Shown in pieces: positions 53,723-61,678 of a stretch of 64,000 nt of DNA. The position numbers and the translations under genes are program-made. Each line of letters starts with the position of its first letter. Position 1 is the first letter of the stretch. This DNA is from JAVBRD01 sp031548365 (GTDB lineage: Bacteria > Bacillota > Clostridia > Christensenellales > UBA1750), in contig JAVBRD010000019.1 in NCBI GenBank assembly GCA_031548365.1, positions 62,001-126,000 on the forward strand, given 5' to 3'. The notes below the pieces were generated by a model that searched no databases, had not been told where the DNA came from, and worked only from the letters and a program-made list of their open reading frames with translations.

Positions 53723-53820
53723 GATTGCCGGGGACGAAACTTATCGCACAAAACACATCTTATCGGCGGCCCAAACGCCCACATCCGGGTGTTTGGGCGC
53801 GGTCGACCACGGAGGGTAAC

Positions 53821-54528
53821 ATGAGCCGTCTGGGCGATATGCTCAAGAAAGAACGCTTATCCCGCAACCTGACACCCAAACAGGCGGCCAAGCTTTGCGG
53901 TGTCAAAGATGGCTATCTGACGGACGTTGAAGAAGGCCGCCGCATCATCGCGGACGGTGAGGCGGCCCGCATGCTCAAGCGCATGGGCGCAAGCGCCGAT
54001 GTCTCCGCCGACATGGGCGTGGAGCTGGAAGCCGCGCTCGCGCCCGAAGCGGCCTCCGCATCGCGCGGGGAGGCGAAACCCGCTCCACAGGCGCGCGCAG
54101 AGGCCAAGGTTTCCGCCGCCGTCGCCTCCGACGATTGGCTGGACGCGCTCAAGAGCGTGCTGCGCCGCGTGCCCGTGTACACCGAGTCGGGCACCACGCT
54201 CGTGCTCAAAAACGTGGCCGCGGTGGGCGGCACCATTGAGGGCGCGCCCGCTGAAAAAGTTTTCTACTACCTGCTGCCCGATGATTCGCTCTCCGGGCAA
54301 CGGCTCACAAAGGGCGACCTTTTGCTCTGCGTTCCGCCCGCGCCCACAGACGACGACCGCATCATGGTCCTGAAACACAACGGTTTGGTGCTCGCGCGCC
54401 GCGTCAAGCGCCTGGAAGGCAACCGATACCTGCTCATGTCGCTCGACCGAGAAATGCACAGCCAGACCGTTGCGACGTCCGACGTCACCCTCATGGGCCG
54501 CGCGGTCCGCGCCGAGATCGAACTGTAG
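53821..54528 (+). CDS. XRE-type regulator with LexA/S24-like C-terminal domain
   Basis: The 235-residue protein has a helix-turn-helix (about 1-55, LGDMLKKERLSRNLTPKQAAKLCGV), an Ala/Pro/Glu linker (about 75-100) and a C-terminal beta domain (about 110-235) resembling the S24/LexA fold: LPDDSLSGQRLTKGDLLLCVPP and DDRIMVLKHNGLVLARRV. The serine of DDSLSG stands where the S24 nucleophile would be, but the catalytic Lys strand reads LARRV, so self-cleavage is doubtful. GGAGGGTAAC precedes ATG 53821. It is a single gene between two hairpins; its target is unknown. Confidence 0.75.
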   Translation: MSRLGDMLKKERLSRNLTPKQAAKLCGVKDGYLTDVEEGRRIIADGEAARMLKRMGASADVSADMGVELEAALAPEAASASRGEAKPAPQARAEAKVSAAVASDDWLDALKSVLRRVPVYTESGTTLVLKNVAAVGGTIEGAPAEKVFYYLLPDDSLSGQRLTKGDLLLCVPPAPTDDDRIMVLKHNGLVLARRVKRLEGNRYLLMSLDREMHSQTVATSDVTLMGRAVRAEIEL

Positions 54529-54540
54529 CTTTTTCCATGA

Positions 54541-54648
54541 CTAGCGGGCGCGTTTCGGGGCATTCTGTTGACGAAAGCATTTGGTGCGGATGCCGCGGCG
54601 GGGTTTTAGCTCGCCACCAGCAGCAGCCGCGGCGAATACTTTTGACAT
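54541..54648 (-). CDS. Possible small ORF (35 residues)
   Basis: On the minus strand a strong ribosome site (GGGAGGGACGGT) precedes ATG 54648. The frame encodes MSKVFAAAAAGGELKP and a basic C-terminal half, ending at 54541. No similarity is recognised, and only the ribosome site argues for it; it may be chance in GC-rich DNA. Confidence 0.25.
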   Translation of the reverse strand: MSKVFAAAAAGGELKPRRGIRTKCFRQQNAPKRAR

Positions 54649-54673
54649 ACCGTCCCTCCCACGCGGGCAGGAT

Positions 54674-54712
54674 GAAAGAAACGCTCCGAACAATTCTCGG
54701 AGCGTTTCTTTG
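54674..54712. terminator. Bidirectional terminator after the XRE gene
   Basis: AAGAAACGCTCCGA pairs with TCGGAGCGTTTCTTT around ACAATTC (about 54676-54711). It separates the regulator gene from the Imm5-like gene. The rest of the gap 54529-54768 holds only the doubtful small ORF. Confidence 0.8.
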
Positions 54713-54768
54713 CGTCTGGCGGGCGATATCACGAGCGCGGCGAACGAAAAGGGTCGGGAGGCGGCGGC

Positions 54769-55278
54769 ATGGGCAAAATCATCAAAGACGGCTACACCTT
54801 TGTGGCGTACGCGAACGCGCGGCTGATCCGCAACATCCAGGACATCCCCGAGCTCAAGAACGATCTCATCGCGCTGAGCGAGGGGCTGACGCACGCGCAC
54901 ATGGCCCAGTACGCGCGCCTGCTTGCCCGCCATGTGCTGGAGATCGGGAACATGGAGCGCACCGAGGCGGTCGACGCCGCACTTGACGTCAACACCCGGT
55001 GGCTGCGGGGAGAGATGAGCGTCAAGGCCGCGCTCGAAATTGCGGGCGCGCTCAACGACCTCGCGCGCGCGGAAAAGGACCAAGTCACCGTCAAAGCGCT
55101 GCGTGCGTTGGGGCAGATCGCCGCGACGCCGCACGTCAGGTGGCACCCGCTCGTCGCGTCGGAGTATGCCGTCGTGGTGGTCAACCTCACGCACCCCAAT
55201 GATCTTGATAAAGTCAGGGAAGAACGCGAGACGCAGATCGCGCTCATGGAAAGCGCTCGTGTCACGCCCGGCTCTTGA
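54769..55278 (+). CDS. Imm5-like putative immunity protein
   Basis: The 169-residue all-helical protein resembles the Imm5 family of polymorphic-toxin immunity proteins: the first part HAHMAQYARLLARHVL, the middle AALDVNTRWLRGEMSVKAALE and the strongly conserved VKALRALGQIAATPHVRWH region followed by ASEYAVVVVNLTHPND. GGGAGGCGGCGGC precedes ATG 54769. No toxin gene is next to it, so it may be an orphan that protects against toxins of neighbours, or the name may not reflect its role. Its 3' end overlaps the convergent gene by 17 bp. Confidence 0.65.
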   Translation: MGKIIKDGYTFVAYANARLIRNIQDIPELKNDLIALSEGLTHAHMAQYARLLARHVLEIGNMERTEAVDAALDVNTRWLRGEMSVKAALEIAGALNDLARAEKDQVTVKALRALGQIAATPHVRWHPLVASEYAVVVVNLTHPNDLDKVREERETQIALMESARVTPGS

Positions 55279-55747
55279 GCCACCGATCCACCCTCTGGTA
55301 AAGCGCGCCCTCCGGCTCCGTGTTCGCGGCGAAAAACTCCAGGGTTTGCGCGCGGAGCGTCTGTCCATCCACTAAAACCAGGTCGGTGTTGTTGTAGAGA
55401 AACTCGTCCGTGTCGTCGCCGGGCACATCGCCATAGAACATGCACCGCACCTTCATGCCTTGGAACCGCGCATCAAAATACTTGAAGTTGTTTGCAAACT
55501 TTGTGTCCGCCTCACCATCGTAACCGAAAATTTCCGCCACCCTCCGTTCATCGTTCCACTTGAACGTCACGCAAATTTTATCAAGCTTGAACTCCAGTCC
55601 GTGGGCGAAGACCATCGTCTTTCCGTCCACTTTGTATGCAAGGCCCGCTTCGTCGAGCCTGTTTCCGAGCGCCAGCAGCATTTTCCAGTCTTCCTTGAAC
55701 TCCATGTCCCTGATCGAAATTTCGTGCGTTTTGACACCGGTCTCCAT
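55262..55747 (-). CDS. Uncharacterised 161-residue protein, read in frame from the AraC gene but with its own ribosome site
   Basis: The last 161 codons of the long frame begin METGVKTHEISIRDMEFKED and encode a compact alpha/beta protein (KTMVFAHGLEFKLDKICVTF, GEADTKFANNFKYFDA) that I cannot assign. Directly before ATG 55747 stands AAAGGAGGAATGACC, a strong ribosome site. This and the unstructured stretch before it suggest an independent protein as well as, or instead of, a domain of the AraC regulator. It ends overlapping the convergent Imm5-like gene. Confidence 0.6.
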   Translation of the reverse strand: METGVKTHEISIRDMEFKEDWKMLLALGNRLDEAGLAYKVDGKTMVFAHGLEFKLDKICVTFKWNDERRVAEIFGYDGEADTKFANNFKYFDARFQGMKVRCMFYGDVPGDDTDEFLYNNTDLVLVDGQTLRAQTLEFFAANTEPEGALYQRVDRWLKSRA

Positions 55748-56206
55748 GGTCATTCCTCCTTTGGTCGTCGTGGGGCCATGATAACAGGTATCTCGTCGGT
55801 TATCCTGTCCGTCCGAGCGTGAATCTGTCGCGAACCCACCCCGGATGTCGACACGAATGTCAAGCGGCTGAAACATTTTTATCTCGGGGAAAACCCTGCG
55901 CACAAAGCCCGGCGGAAAGCCGTGAAAGCGCGCGAACGCTTTGGCGAAGGCTTCGGGCGTCTCGTAGCCGTATTGGTAAGCCAGGTCGACGATCCGAGCG
56001 TCGGTCGTTTTGAGCGCCTGTCCCGCGAGGGATAGGCGTCTGTTGCGGACGTACTCCATGACCGGGATGCCACACACAGCCTTGAACAAGCTGTTGAGAG
56101 AGGAAACGGACACATAGAAATGTTTCGCGATGAGGGCGGGCGTCAACGGCTCCAGGAGGTTTTCTTCCAAATAGGCGATGATCTTCCGCAAATCCATTGC
56201 TCCCAT
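55262..56206 (-). CDS. AraC-type transcriptional regulator reading through into a second domain
   Basis: The 314-residue frame starts at ATG 56206 behind AAGGAGG. Residues about 1-100 are an AraC/XylS DNA-binding domain with two helix-turn-helix units (LTPALIAKHFYVSVSSLNSLFKAVCG; RIVDLAYQYGYETPEAFAKAFARFHGFPP), here at the N-terminus. About 105-153 are atypical and look like translated intergenic DNA (FATDSRSDGQDNRRDTCYHG). From about 154 the second protein follows. Either a stop codon between two genes has been lost or the frames joined by chance. A TTGCGG-N16-TATAAT promoter and an inverted repeat lie upstream, suggesting autoregulation. Confidence 0.8.
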   Translation of the reverse strand: MGAMDLRKIIAYLEENLLEPLTPALIAKHFYVSVSSLNSLFKAVCGIPVMEYVRNRRLSLAGQALKTTDARIVDLAYQYGYETPEAFAKAFARFHGFPPGFVRRVFPEIKMFQPLDIRVDIRGGFATDSRSDGQDNRRDTCYHGPTTTKGGMTMETGVKTHEISIRDMEFKEDWKMLLALGNRLDEAGLAYKVDGKTMVFAHGLEFKLDKICVTFKWNDERRVAEIFGYDGEADTKFANNFKYFDARFQGMKVRCMFYGDVPGDDTDEFLYNNTDLVLVDGQTLRAQTLEFFAANTEPEGALYQRVDRWLKSRA

Positions 56207-56237
56207 CGTGGGCCTCCTTCCAGCGACAGATACACGT

Positions 56238-56265
56238 ATTATAACTTGCGGAGGCGTATCCGCAA
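56238..56265 (-). promoter_or_regulatory. Promoter and possible operator of the AraC-type gene
   Basis: On the minus strand TTGCGG (56265-56260), 16 bp, TATAAT (56243-56238). TTGCGG (56246-56251) and CCGCAA (56260-56265) are inverted arms with an 8-bp spacer covering the -35 region. Confidence 0.55.
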
Positions 56266-56289
56266 TGTCATTGGGCATCTGCTTTTGTC

Positions 56290-56620
56290 TGTGGGCGTGA
56301 AAAAGGACACGGACTGCCGCGTCCTTTCCGCACGCCGACAAAATCCGCGTCCGTCTTCGCCGTGCTTACTCAGAAGATCCGCAAGAGATCCGTAAGAACC
56401 CGCAGGTTCTTTTGACTGTCGACAAAACCTGGTTTTGTCTCCGTCGCGCTTGCCCCCGTAAACCCGCATGAACCCACAGGTTCTTGCGACAAAACGCGGC
56501 GTAGGTTTTGACGATATACGCGTCAAAACCTACGCTCCCGATTCACCATATCGACGGATCCCAAACGGCGGCGAAGGGGTCTCACCCCGACAGGACACGG
56601 GCTACCGCGTCCTTTTTGGT
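56290..56620 (+). other. Hairpin-rich gap with two related terminator-like stems
   Basis: No protein gene is supported between 56207 and 56636. Read on the plus strand the gap holds AAAGGAC/GTCCTTT (56302-56327), AGAACC/GGTTCT (56395-56410), GACAAAAC/GTTTTGTC (about 56420-56440), GAACC/GGTTC (56470-56483), a perfect 15-bp stem GCGTAGGTTTTGACG (56499-56513) with its complement at 56521-56535, and a last stem AGGACACGG/CCGCGTCCT (56592-56612) followed by TTTT. The first and last stems share the sequence pattern and the same A-C mismatch. Confidence 0.5.
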
Positions 56621-56636
56621 TCCGTGCGGTGCGTCC

Positions 56637-57641
56637 CTACGGCTTAGCGGTAATGGTCACGCTCCCCGATGTCGTGCTCGCGTTCACGCTTCGCGCGCCG
56701 TCGCCCGCGGTCGCGGACCGGTTTCGCTGGCCGCTCGCCGCCACGCCGGGGAAGTGAAGGTTGAGGCTTCCGCTCACGGTGTCAAGCTTGCAGGCAAACC
56801 CCGCGTCCTTGGGGAGCGTGAGCTTAAGGCCGCCGGACACGCTTGAAAAGTCGACGTCCGGCGCGCGCATGAGCTCGGCGTCGCAGCCGCCCGACGTCGA
56901 ATCCATGTCGATCGTCTCCGCCGAAAGGGCGCGCGCCGTCAGACCGCCGGAGACGGTGCTCATGTCCACGCGCGCGGCCGTCACGCCCAAAAGATCGAGC
57001 GACCCGCTCGTGGTATCCACAATCACGCTGGCGGCGGCGGAATCCGCGATGACCGCGGTTCCGCTCACCGCGGAGAAACGCAGGTCACCCGTGACGTTCA
57101 AGGCGGAGCCGTCCAGTTTGCCGCTGGTCGCTGACGCGCTGAGCGATGCCGCGCTGACGCCGGTGATTTGCGCATCGCCGGAGACGGTGGCGATCTTGAC
57201 CTGTCCGAGGGCCGCGCGCGGCACCTTGATCTCCAGTGTTCCGTGCAGCTGCCCCGCACCCCCGATGTTGAGCTGTATGAGCGCGTCCTTGGCCGGAGAA
57301 ACCTCGGTAAACACGATCATTCCATCGCGCTTTTCGGCGCGCAGGTCGGGTGCGCGCCCCCGGGAGTCTACAAAACGGTGACCCCGAAACACGGCGGTGA
57401 GCGCCTGACCATCGAAGGCTTCGATGCGCGTGTCAAACGAAACGCCGTCCACGCGCAGGCCGTCACCTTCGGAGAGATCAAAAGCGAAGTCCCGGCTGAA
57501 ATCTTCTCGGCCTGAGGCGCCGCTTTCGGCGTCCGATGCCGTCCCCATGATCGTCGGCAACAGGAGCGCCCCTGTAACGGCAGCGCATGCCACAAACACA
57601 ACCGCGAGCGCACATAGCAAAACCTGTTTGGGCCTGCTCAT
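56637..57641 (-). CDS. DUF4097 family beta-repeat protein
   Basis: The 334-residue protein has an N-terminal membrane anchor or signal (about 8-30) and then a long right-handed beta-type region of DUF4097 repeats in which S-G-x-L/V turns recur (ATVSGDAQITGV, ATSGKLDGSALN, AVSGTAVIAD, TTSGSLDLLGV, TVSGGLTARAL, TSGGCDAELM, SVSGGLKLTLP, TVSGSLNLHFP). It is outside the cytoplasmic face and possibly an adhesin-like or envelope-stress reporter. ATG 57641 follows GGAGGG at 8 nt and overlaps the DUF1700 stop by 4 bp. It is the third gene of the PadR operon. Confidence 0.88.
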   Translation of the reverse strand: MSRPKQVLLCALAVVFVACAAVTGALLLPTIMGTASDAESGASGREDFSRDFAFDLSEGDGLRVDGVSFDTRIEAFDGQALTAVFRGHRFVDSRGRAPDLRAEKRDGMIVFTEVSPAKDALIQLNIGGAGQLHGTLEIKVPRAALGQVKIATVSGDAQITGVSAASLSASATSGKLDGSALNVTGDLRFSAVSGTAVIADSAAASVIVDTTSGSLDLLGVTAARVDMSTVSGGLTARALSAETIDMDSTSGGCDAELMRAPDVDFSSVSGGLKLTLPKDAGFACKLDTVSGSLNLHFPGVAASGQRNRSATAGDGARSVNASTTSGSVTITAKP

Positions 57642-58222
57642 CTCGCATCCCTCCGTCCGGATAACACTTTGGCATTGATTTGCACATAGGCGGCGGTCCA
57701 CCCGGCGAGCCTGCGGCCAAGCGCGGCAACTCCAATAACGCACATCAGTCCGAGTGAGAGCGCGGCCAGCCCGCCGAAGAACGCCGGCCACGTTTGCGGA
57801 AAATATACAAACGAAAGCGGGCGAACGCGGTCGATCAGCGAGCAGACCGCCGCCGCGAGACCGCTGACGACCATGGACACGGAGGCAGCGACGAGTGCGA
57901 TCCACACTCCCAGCGCGGCGAGCCAAAGCGGGAGCACCAAGATGATGGTCAGCATACCCATGCCGACGGCGGACGCGACCGCGCGCGTGACATTGCGAAA
58001 CGAAGGCTGGTCCTTGGCGATATCCGCCGCCTGAATCGCGGCGTACTCCCTGGCGAGCGCCCTCGGATCGCCCAGCATGGACGCGAGCGCGTCCTCGGAA
58101 ACGCCCTCCGCCACGCCCTCTTCAAAATGGCGCGCGATGTCCTCGTAGATCTCCGCGCGGCGCGCCTCCGGCAGATGGCGCAGGCCCGCCGCGAGCTCCA
58201 GCATAAACATGTCCCTGCTCAT
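57638..58222 (-). CDS. DUF1700 membrane protein
   Basis: The 194-residue protein has a cytoplasmic N-terminal domain (MSRDMFMLELAAGLRHLPEARRAEIYEDIARHFEEG, then LGDPRALAREYAA), the HAAS-type signalling module, and three or four helices (about 85-185). Such proteins accompany PadR regulators and DUF4097 proteins and probably relay an envelope signal. Its start overlaps the PadR stop by 4 bp and its stop overlaps the next start. Confidence 0.9.
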   Translation of the reverse strand: MSRDMFMLELAAGLRHLPEARRAEIYEDIARHFEEGVAEGVSEDALASMLGDPRALAREYAAIQAADIAKDQPSFRNVTRAVASAVGMGMLTIILVLPLWLAALGVWIALVAASVSMVVSGLAAAVCSLIDRVRPLSFVYFPQTWPAFFGGLAALSLGLMCVIGVAALGRRLAGWTAAYVQINAKVLSGRRDAR

Positions 58223-58539
58223 GCGTTGTTCCCCCCCTGAACGATTCCATCAACCGCGCGCACAAACCCGTTCCACTCGCAAAGCGTCTCTTCGTAGCGC
58301 GCCTGACCCGCCCCCGTTAGCTTGTGATACTTGCGGGGCGGGCCTTCACGCGATTCGGCAAGGTATGTCTCCACAAGACCCTCATCCTTTAAGCGTTTGA
58401 GCAGAGGGTACACCGTGCCCTCCGACATCGCCACACCGCGCGAGACCTCGCTGACCAGCTCAAATCCATAGCAATCCTTCCGCGAAAGGCACGCCAGGAT
58501 GCACAGATCGAGCACACCCTTTTTGAATTGCACATTCAA
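58219..58539 (-). CDS. PadR family transcriptional regulator
   Basis: A 106-residue winged-helix repressor. From TTG 58539 it reads MNVQFKKGVLDLCILACLSRKDCYGFELVSEVS, then MSEGTVYPLLKRLKDEGLVETY (recognition helix and wing) and PRKYHKLTGAGQ, with a short C-terminal helix for dimerisation. GAGGTGATTGCTG precedes the start. It heads the PadR-DUF1700-DUF4097 operon and probably represses it through the inverted repeat at 58574-58588. Confidence 0.94.
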   Translation of the reverse strand: MNVQFKKGVLDLCILACLSRKDCYGFELVSEVSRGVAMSEGTVYPLLKRLKDEGLVETYLAESREGPPRKYHKLTGAGQARYEETLCEWNGFVRAVDGIVQGGNNA

Positions 58540-58573
58540 CAGCAATCACCTCTTGCACGCATCCTTGTTATGC

Positions 58574-58607
58574 ATGATAGCTTATCATAAGCGGTTCCGA
58601 ATGTCAA
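58574..58607 (-). promoter_or_regulatory. Promoter and operator of the PadR operon
   Basis: On the minus strand TTGACA (58607-58602), 17 bp, TAAGCT (58584-58579) with extended TGA. ATGATA (58574-58579) and TATCAT (58583-58588) form an inverted repeat lying on the -10 element, the expected place of an autorepressor site. Confidence 0.6.
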
Positions 58608-58702
58608 TTTCAAAACAGTTCGCGAGGCATTCCATCGGGTATCAAGACCGGTCTCGTTGTGCGCGCCGACCGCCAAAGCCAACGCGTAGGAACGACAAAA
58701 TA

Positions 58703-58744
58703 AAGCCGCCGCCCCCTTGATTAACCTCGGGGTTGGCGGCGGAT
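58703..58744 (-). terminator. Terminator of the GH43 gene
   Basis: GCCGCCGCCCCC (about 58707-58718) pairs with GGGGTTGGCGGCGG (about 58730-58743). On the minus strand the hairpin is followed by CTTTATTTT. Confidence 0.82.
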
Positions 58745-58759
58745 TTGATCAGCGATACC

Positions 58760-59698
58760 CTAATAGACGACGTTTTCGATGCTCCCGTCCGCGCGGAAGC
58801 GCAGCGGCGATATGCACACCTGCCGGTTGCCGCCGCCTTTCAAAGGATCAGCGTGGGTGTGGTACACGATGAGCGGCTCACCGTCCGGCGCTTCGGTGAT
58901 GCTGTTGTGCCCCGGGCCCGACATGCGCGGGTAGTCGTGGGAGAGGATGGGGTTTCCCTCGTACTTCTGGTACGGCCCGAGCGGTGTCCGGCTCGTGGCG
59001 TAGCCCACGGCGTAGTGCTTGTCCTGATAGTGGTTGGCGGAAAAGAACATGTAGTACAGGCCGTTTCGTTTCATCAGGAAAGATCCTTCGTTCCATCTGC
59101 GCCCCGTGGTCTTCGCTGAACGATCTTCCCACGCCTGCTCGGGGCGGAGCAACAGCTGAAGTTCTCCCTTGATCGAGCGCATGTCGGGGGACAGCTCCGC
59201 GCCGTAGATCCAGCTCTCCTCGTAGTCCCCCACTTTGTGCTTGTAGCAGCAGCGCGAGCAGGTCAGGTACATTCGCCCGTCGTCGTCGATAAGAACGTTG
59301 GCGTCGATGACGGGGAAACCCGGGTCAAACAGTGGTTGGCGGGCGACGTCGCGGAAGGGTCCGAGGGGAGAATCCGACACAGCCACGCCGATGCGAAAGG
59401 TCTCATCCTCCCCGTTCGGGTTGAGCTTGGTGTTCGCGCTGTAGAACAGATAATACCTGCCGTCCAGCTCTACGCACTCAGGCGCCCAGTAGCAGTCGAG
59501 GCTCCACGCGTCCGCGTCCGGCTCAAAGCACAGACCGCGGTCTTCCCAGCGCGCGAGATCGCGGGACGACCACACCTTAAAGCCGGTCTTGAAAGATGTC
59601 GCGTACAGATAGTACGTCCCGGCGAAACGGGCGTCTCCGGGCTTCAGGATAAACGGATCGCCGATACCGGTGATGCTCAGGGGATTGACTAGCCGCAT
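58760..59698 (-). CDS. Family 43 glycoside hydrolase
   Basis: The 312-residue five-bladed beta-propeller enzyme cleaves arabinofuranosides or xylosides. The three catalytic acids are in place: base Asp in GIGDPFI, pKa-modulating Asp in VIDANVLID and acid Glu in WNEGSFLMK. There is no signal peptide, so it acts on imported oligosaccharides. GTAGGAGGGTCAC precedes the ATG. It lies 9 bp downstream of an ABC exporter in the same direction. Subfamily and linkage cannot be told by eye. Confidence 0.92.
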   Translation of the reverse strand: MRLVNPLSITGIGDPFILKPGDARFAGTYYLYATSFKTGFKVWSSRDLARWEDRGLCFEPDADAWSLDCYWAPECVELDGRYYLFYSANTKLNPNGEDETFRIGVAVSDSPLGPFRDVARQPLFDPGFPVIDANVLIDDDGRMYLTCSRCCYKHKVGDYEESWIYGAELSPDMRSIKGELQLLLRPEQAWEDRSAKTTGRRWNEGSFLMKRNGLYYMFFSANHYQDKHYAVGYATSRTPLGPYQKYEGNPILSHDYPRMSGPGHNSITEAPDGEPLIVYHTHADPLKGGGNRQVCISPLRFRADGSIENVVY

Positions 59699-59707
59699 GT
59701 GACCCTC

Positions 59708-61447
59708 CTACGACCTGAACTGATACTTGTACAGTTCGGAATACATGCCGCCCGCGGCGAGCAGCGTGTCGTGGGTGCCGCGTTCGGTGATGCCCTCGCC
59801 GGTGAGGACGATGATCTCGTCGGCGTTTTTGATGGTAGAGAGGCGGTGCGCGACCACGATGGTCGTGCGGCCTTCGGAGAGCTCCTCCAGCGCGGACTGG
59901 ATGAGCATCTCGGTCGCGTTGTCCAGCGCGGAGGTCGCCTCGTCCAAAATGAGGATGGGCGGATTCTTCAGGAACACGCGCGCGATGGAAATCCGCTGCT
60001 TCTGTCCGCCGGAGAGCTTGATGCCGCGCTCGCCGATGTATGTGTTGTAGCCTTCCTCAAGCGTCATGATGTAGTCGTGGATATTAGCGCGTTTGGCGGC
60101 GCGGATGATCTCCTCTTCGCCCGCGTCCAGATCGCCGTAAGCGATGTTTTCGCGGATGGTGCCGGTGAACAGGAACACATCCTGCGCCACAATACCGATG
60201 TTTTTGCGCAGCGAATGGCGCGTGAGCCGCGTGATGTCCGTGCCGTCGATGGCGATTTGCCCGCCCGAGAGGTCGTAGAAGCGCGGGATGAGGTGGCACA
60301 GCGTGGTTTTCCCTCCGCCGGACGGCCCCACGAGCGCCACGGTCTTGCCCTTGTCGATGTGGAGCGACAAATGGCTGATGACGGGCCGGGCAAGCACGTC
60401 GCCCGAGTCCTTGTCTTTTTCGTCATAAGAGAAGCTTGCGTCGTTAAAGTCGATTACGCCGTCTACGTTCGAAAGCTCGATGGCGTCGGGCGCTTCCTGT
60501 TCGGGTTTCTGCTCCATGATGTGCATGATGCGCTCAAAGCCCGTCATGCCGTTCTGGTACTGCTCAAAGAACGAAATGAGCCGGCGAACGGGCGAGAGGA
60601 AGGAGTTGATGTACAACAGAAACATGGTGAACTCACCCGCGTCGATGGCGCCGCGAAAGAAGAAGATGCCGCCCGCGACGAGAACGACGAGGTACAGCAC
60701 GTCCGTGGAGAACCCCATGGACGCTGAAAACTCGCCCATGACTTTGTACGCGCGGTTGCGCGCCTTTTGGTATGAATCGTTGAATTTCTGAAACTTTTTG
60801 TTCTCGTGCGCGTCGTTCGTGTACGCGCGCGTGACACGGATGCCCGTGAGCGCGTTTTCGAGGTTGGCGTTGATCTCGCCCAGCTCCACGCGCGTCTGCG
60901 TGAACGCCGCGGACATGCGCTTGCGCATCACGACCGCGATGAACACGACGATCGGGAGCGCGCCGAAGACAATGAGCGTGAGCGGCACGCTGATCGTGCA
61001 CAAAATCGCGAACGCGCCGATGAGCACGATCAGCGAGAGAAAGAGATCCTCGGGGCCGTGGTGCGCAAGCTCCGAGATGTCCATCATGTCGTTGACAAGA
61101 CGTGACATGAGCGTGCCCGACTTGTTCTCGTCAAAGAAAGAAAAGGGAAGCTTTTGCATATGCGTGAACACCGAGAGGCGCATATCGGCCTGCATGCGCA
61201 CGCCCATGACGTGTCCGTAAAACTGGATAAAATAGTTCAACCCCGCTTTCGCCGCGTAGATCAGCAGGAGCGCGGCGCACCACACGAGGAACAGCCGGAG
61301 GTTGCCCGAGGGCACGTAGACGTTGATGATGTCCTTGGCGATGACAGGATACACAAGATCCGCCGCCGCGACCAGGAGCGCGCACAGCATGTCCTGTGAA
61401 AACAGCTTCAAATGGGGCTTGTAAAACGGTATAAACCTGCGAAACAA
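59708..61447 (-). CDS. ABC exporter, homodimer-type half-transporter
   Basis: The 579-residue MsbA/YheI-like protein has six helices (about 15-310) and an ABC domain with Walker A VGPSGGGKTT, signature KLSGGQKQRISIAR, Walker B LILDEATSALD with catalytic Glu and switch VAHRLS, all intact. It starts with TTG 61447 after GGGGAGGATATCGA. It is followed directly by a GH43 gene; exporters next to such enzymes are common in gut clostridia without a known link. Substrate unknown. Confidence 0.92.
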   Translation of the reverse strand: MFRRFIPFYKPHLKLFSQDMLCALLVAAADLVYPVIAKDIINVYVPSGNLRLFLVWCAALLLIYAAKAGLNYFIQFYGHVMGVRMQADMRLSVFTHMQKLPFSFFDENKSGTLMSRLVNDMMDISELAHHGPEDLFLSLIVLIGAFAILCTISVPLTLIVFGALPIVVFIAVVMRKRMSAAFTQTRVELGEINANLENALTGIRVTRAYTNDAHENKKFQKFNDSYQKARNRAYKVMGEFSASMGFSTDVLYLVVLVAGGIFFFRGAIDAGEFTMFLLYINSFLSPVRRLISFFEQYQNGMTGFERIMHIMEQKPEQEAPDAIELSNVDGVIDFNDASFSYDEKDKDSGDVLARPVISHLSLHIDKGKTVALVGPSGGGKTTLCHLIPRFYDLSGGQIAIDGTDITRLTRHSLRKNIGIVAQDVFLFTGTIRENIAYGDLDAGEEEIIRAAKRANIHDYIMTLEEGYNTYIGERGIKLSGGQKQRISIARVFLKNPPILILDEATSALDNATEMLIQSALEELSEGRTTIVVAHRLSTIKNADEIIVLTGEGITERGTHDTLLAAGGMYSELYKYQFRS

Positions 61448-61557
61448 TCGATATCCTCCCCGATACGCATGATGTAGTCAGGGTAGACCGCCCCGAGGCG
61501 TTTGTCAAGTAGGGCGCTGCGCCCCGCAACACGCCGCTTTTCCCACGCAGACGCCTG

Positions 61558-61566
61558 TGGTATACT
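61558..61566 (+). promoter_or_regulatory. Extended -10 promoter of the ABC-F leader transcript
   Basis: TGGTATACT (61558-61566): TATACT with extended TG, 31 bp upstream of the leader peptide start. No convincing -35 is seen, as is common for extended -10 promoters. Confidence 0.55.
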
Positions 61567-61597
61567 TGCGTTACGTCGAGGAAGGGGGGTGGTCGCA

Positions 61598-61669
61598 ATG
61601 ATCATGAGGTTTACCTCCGGAATTGCGTTTGTCTCGCTCCGCACAAGGTCTGTTGCGTCAATGGGCTGA
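61598..61669 (+). CDS. Leader peptide upstream of the ABC-F gene
   Basis: A 23-codon frame starts at ATG 61598 behind GGGGGGTGGTCGCA and begins MIMRFTSGIAFV, ending ASMG-stop at 61669. It lies between the promoter and the ABC-F gene and is followed by hairpins. Ribosome-protection ABC-F genes are often controlled by drug-induced stalling on such a peptide; this is the likely role here. It is too short for family comparison. Confidence 0.6.
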   Translation: MIMRFTSGIAFVSLRTRSVASMG

Positions 61670-61678
61670 GGCGGTTTG

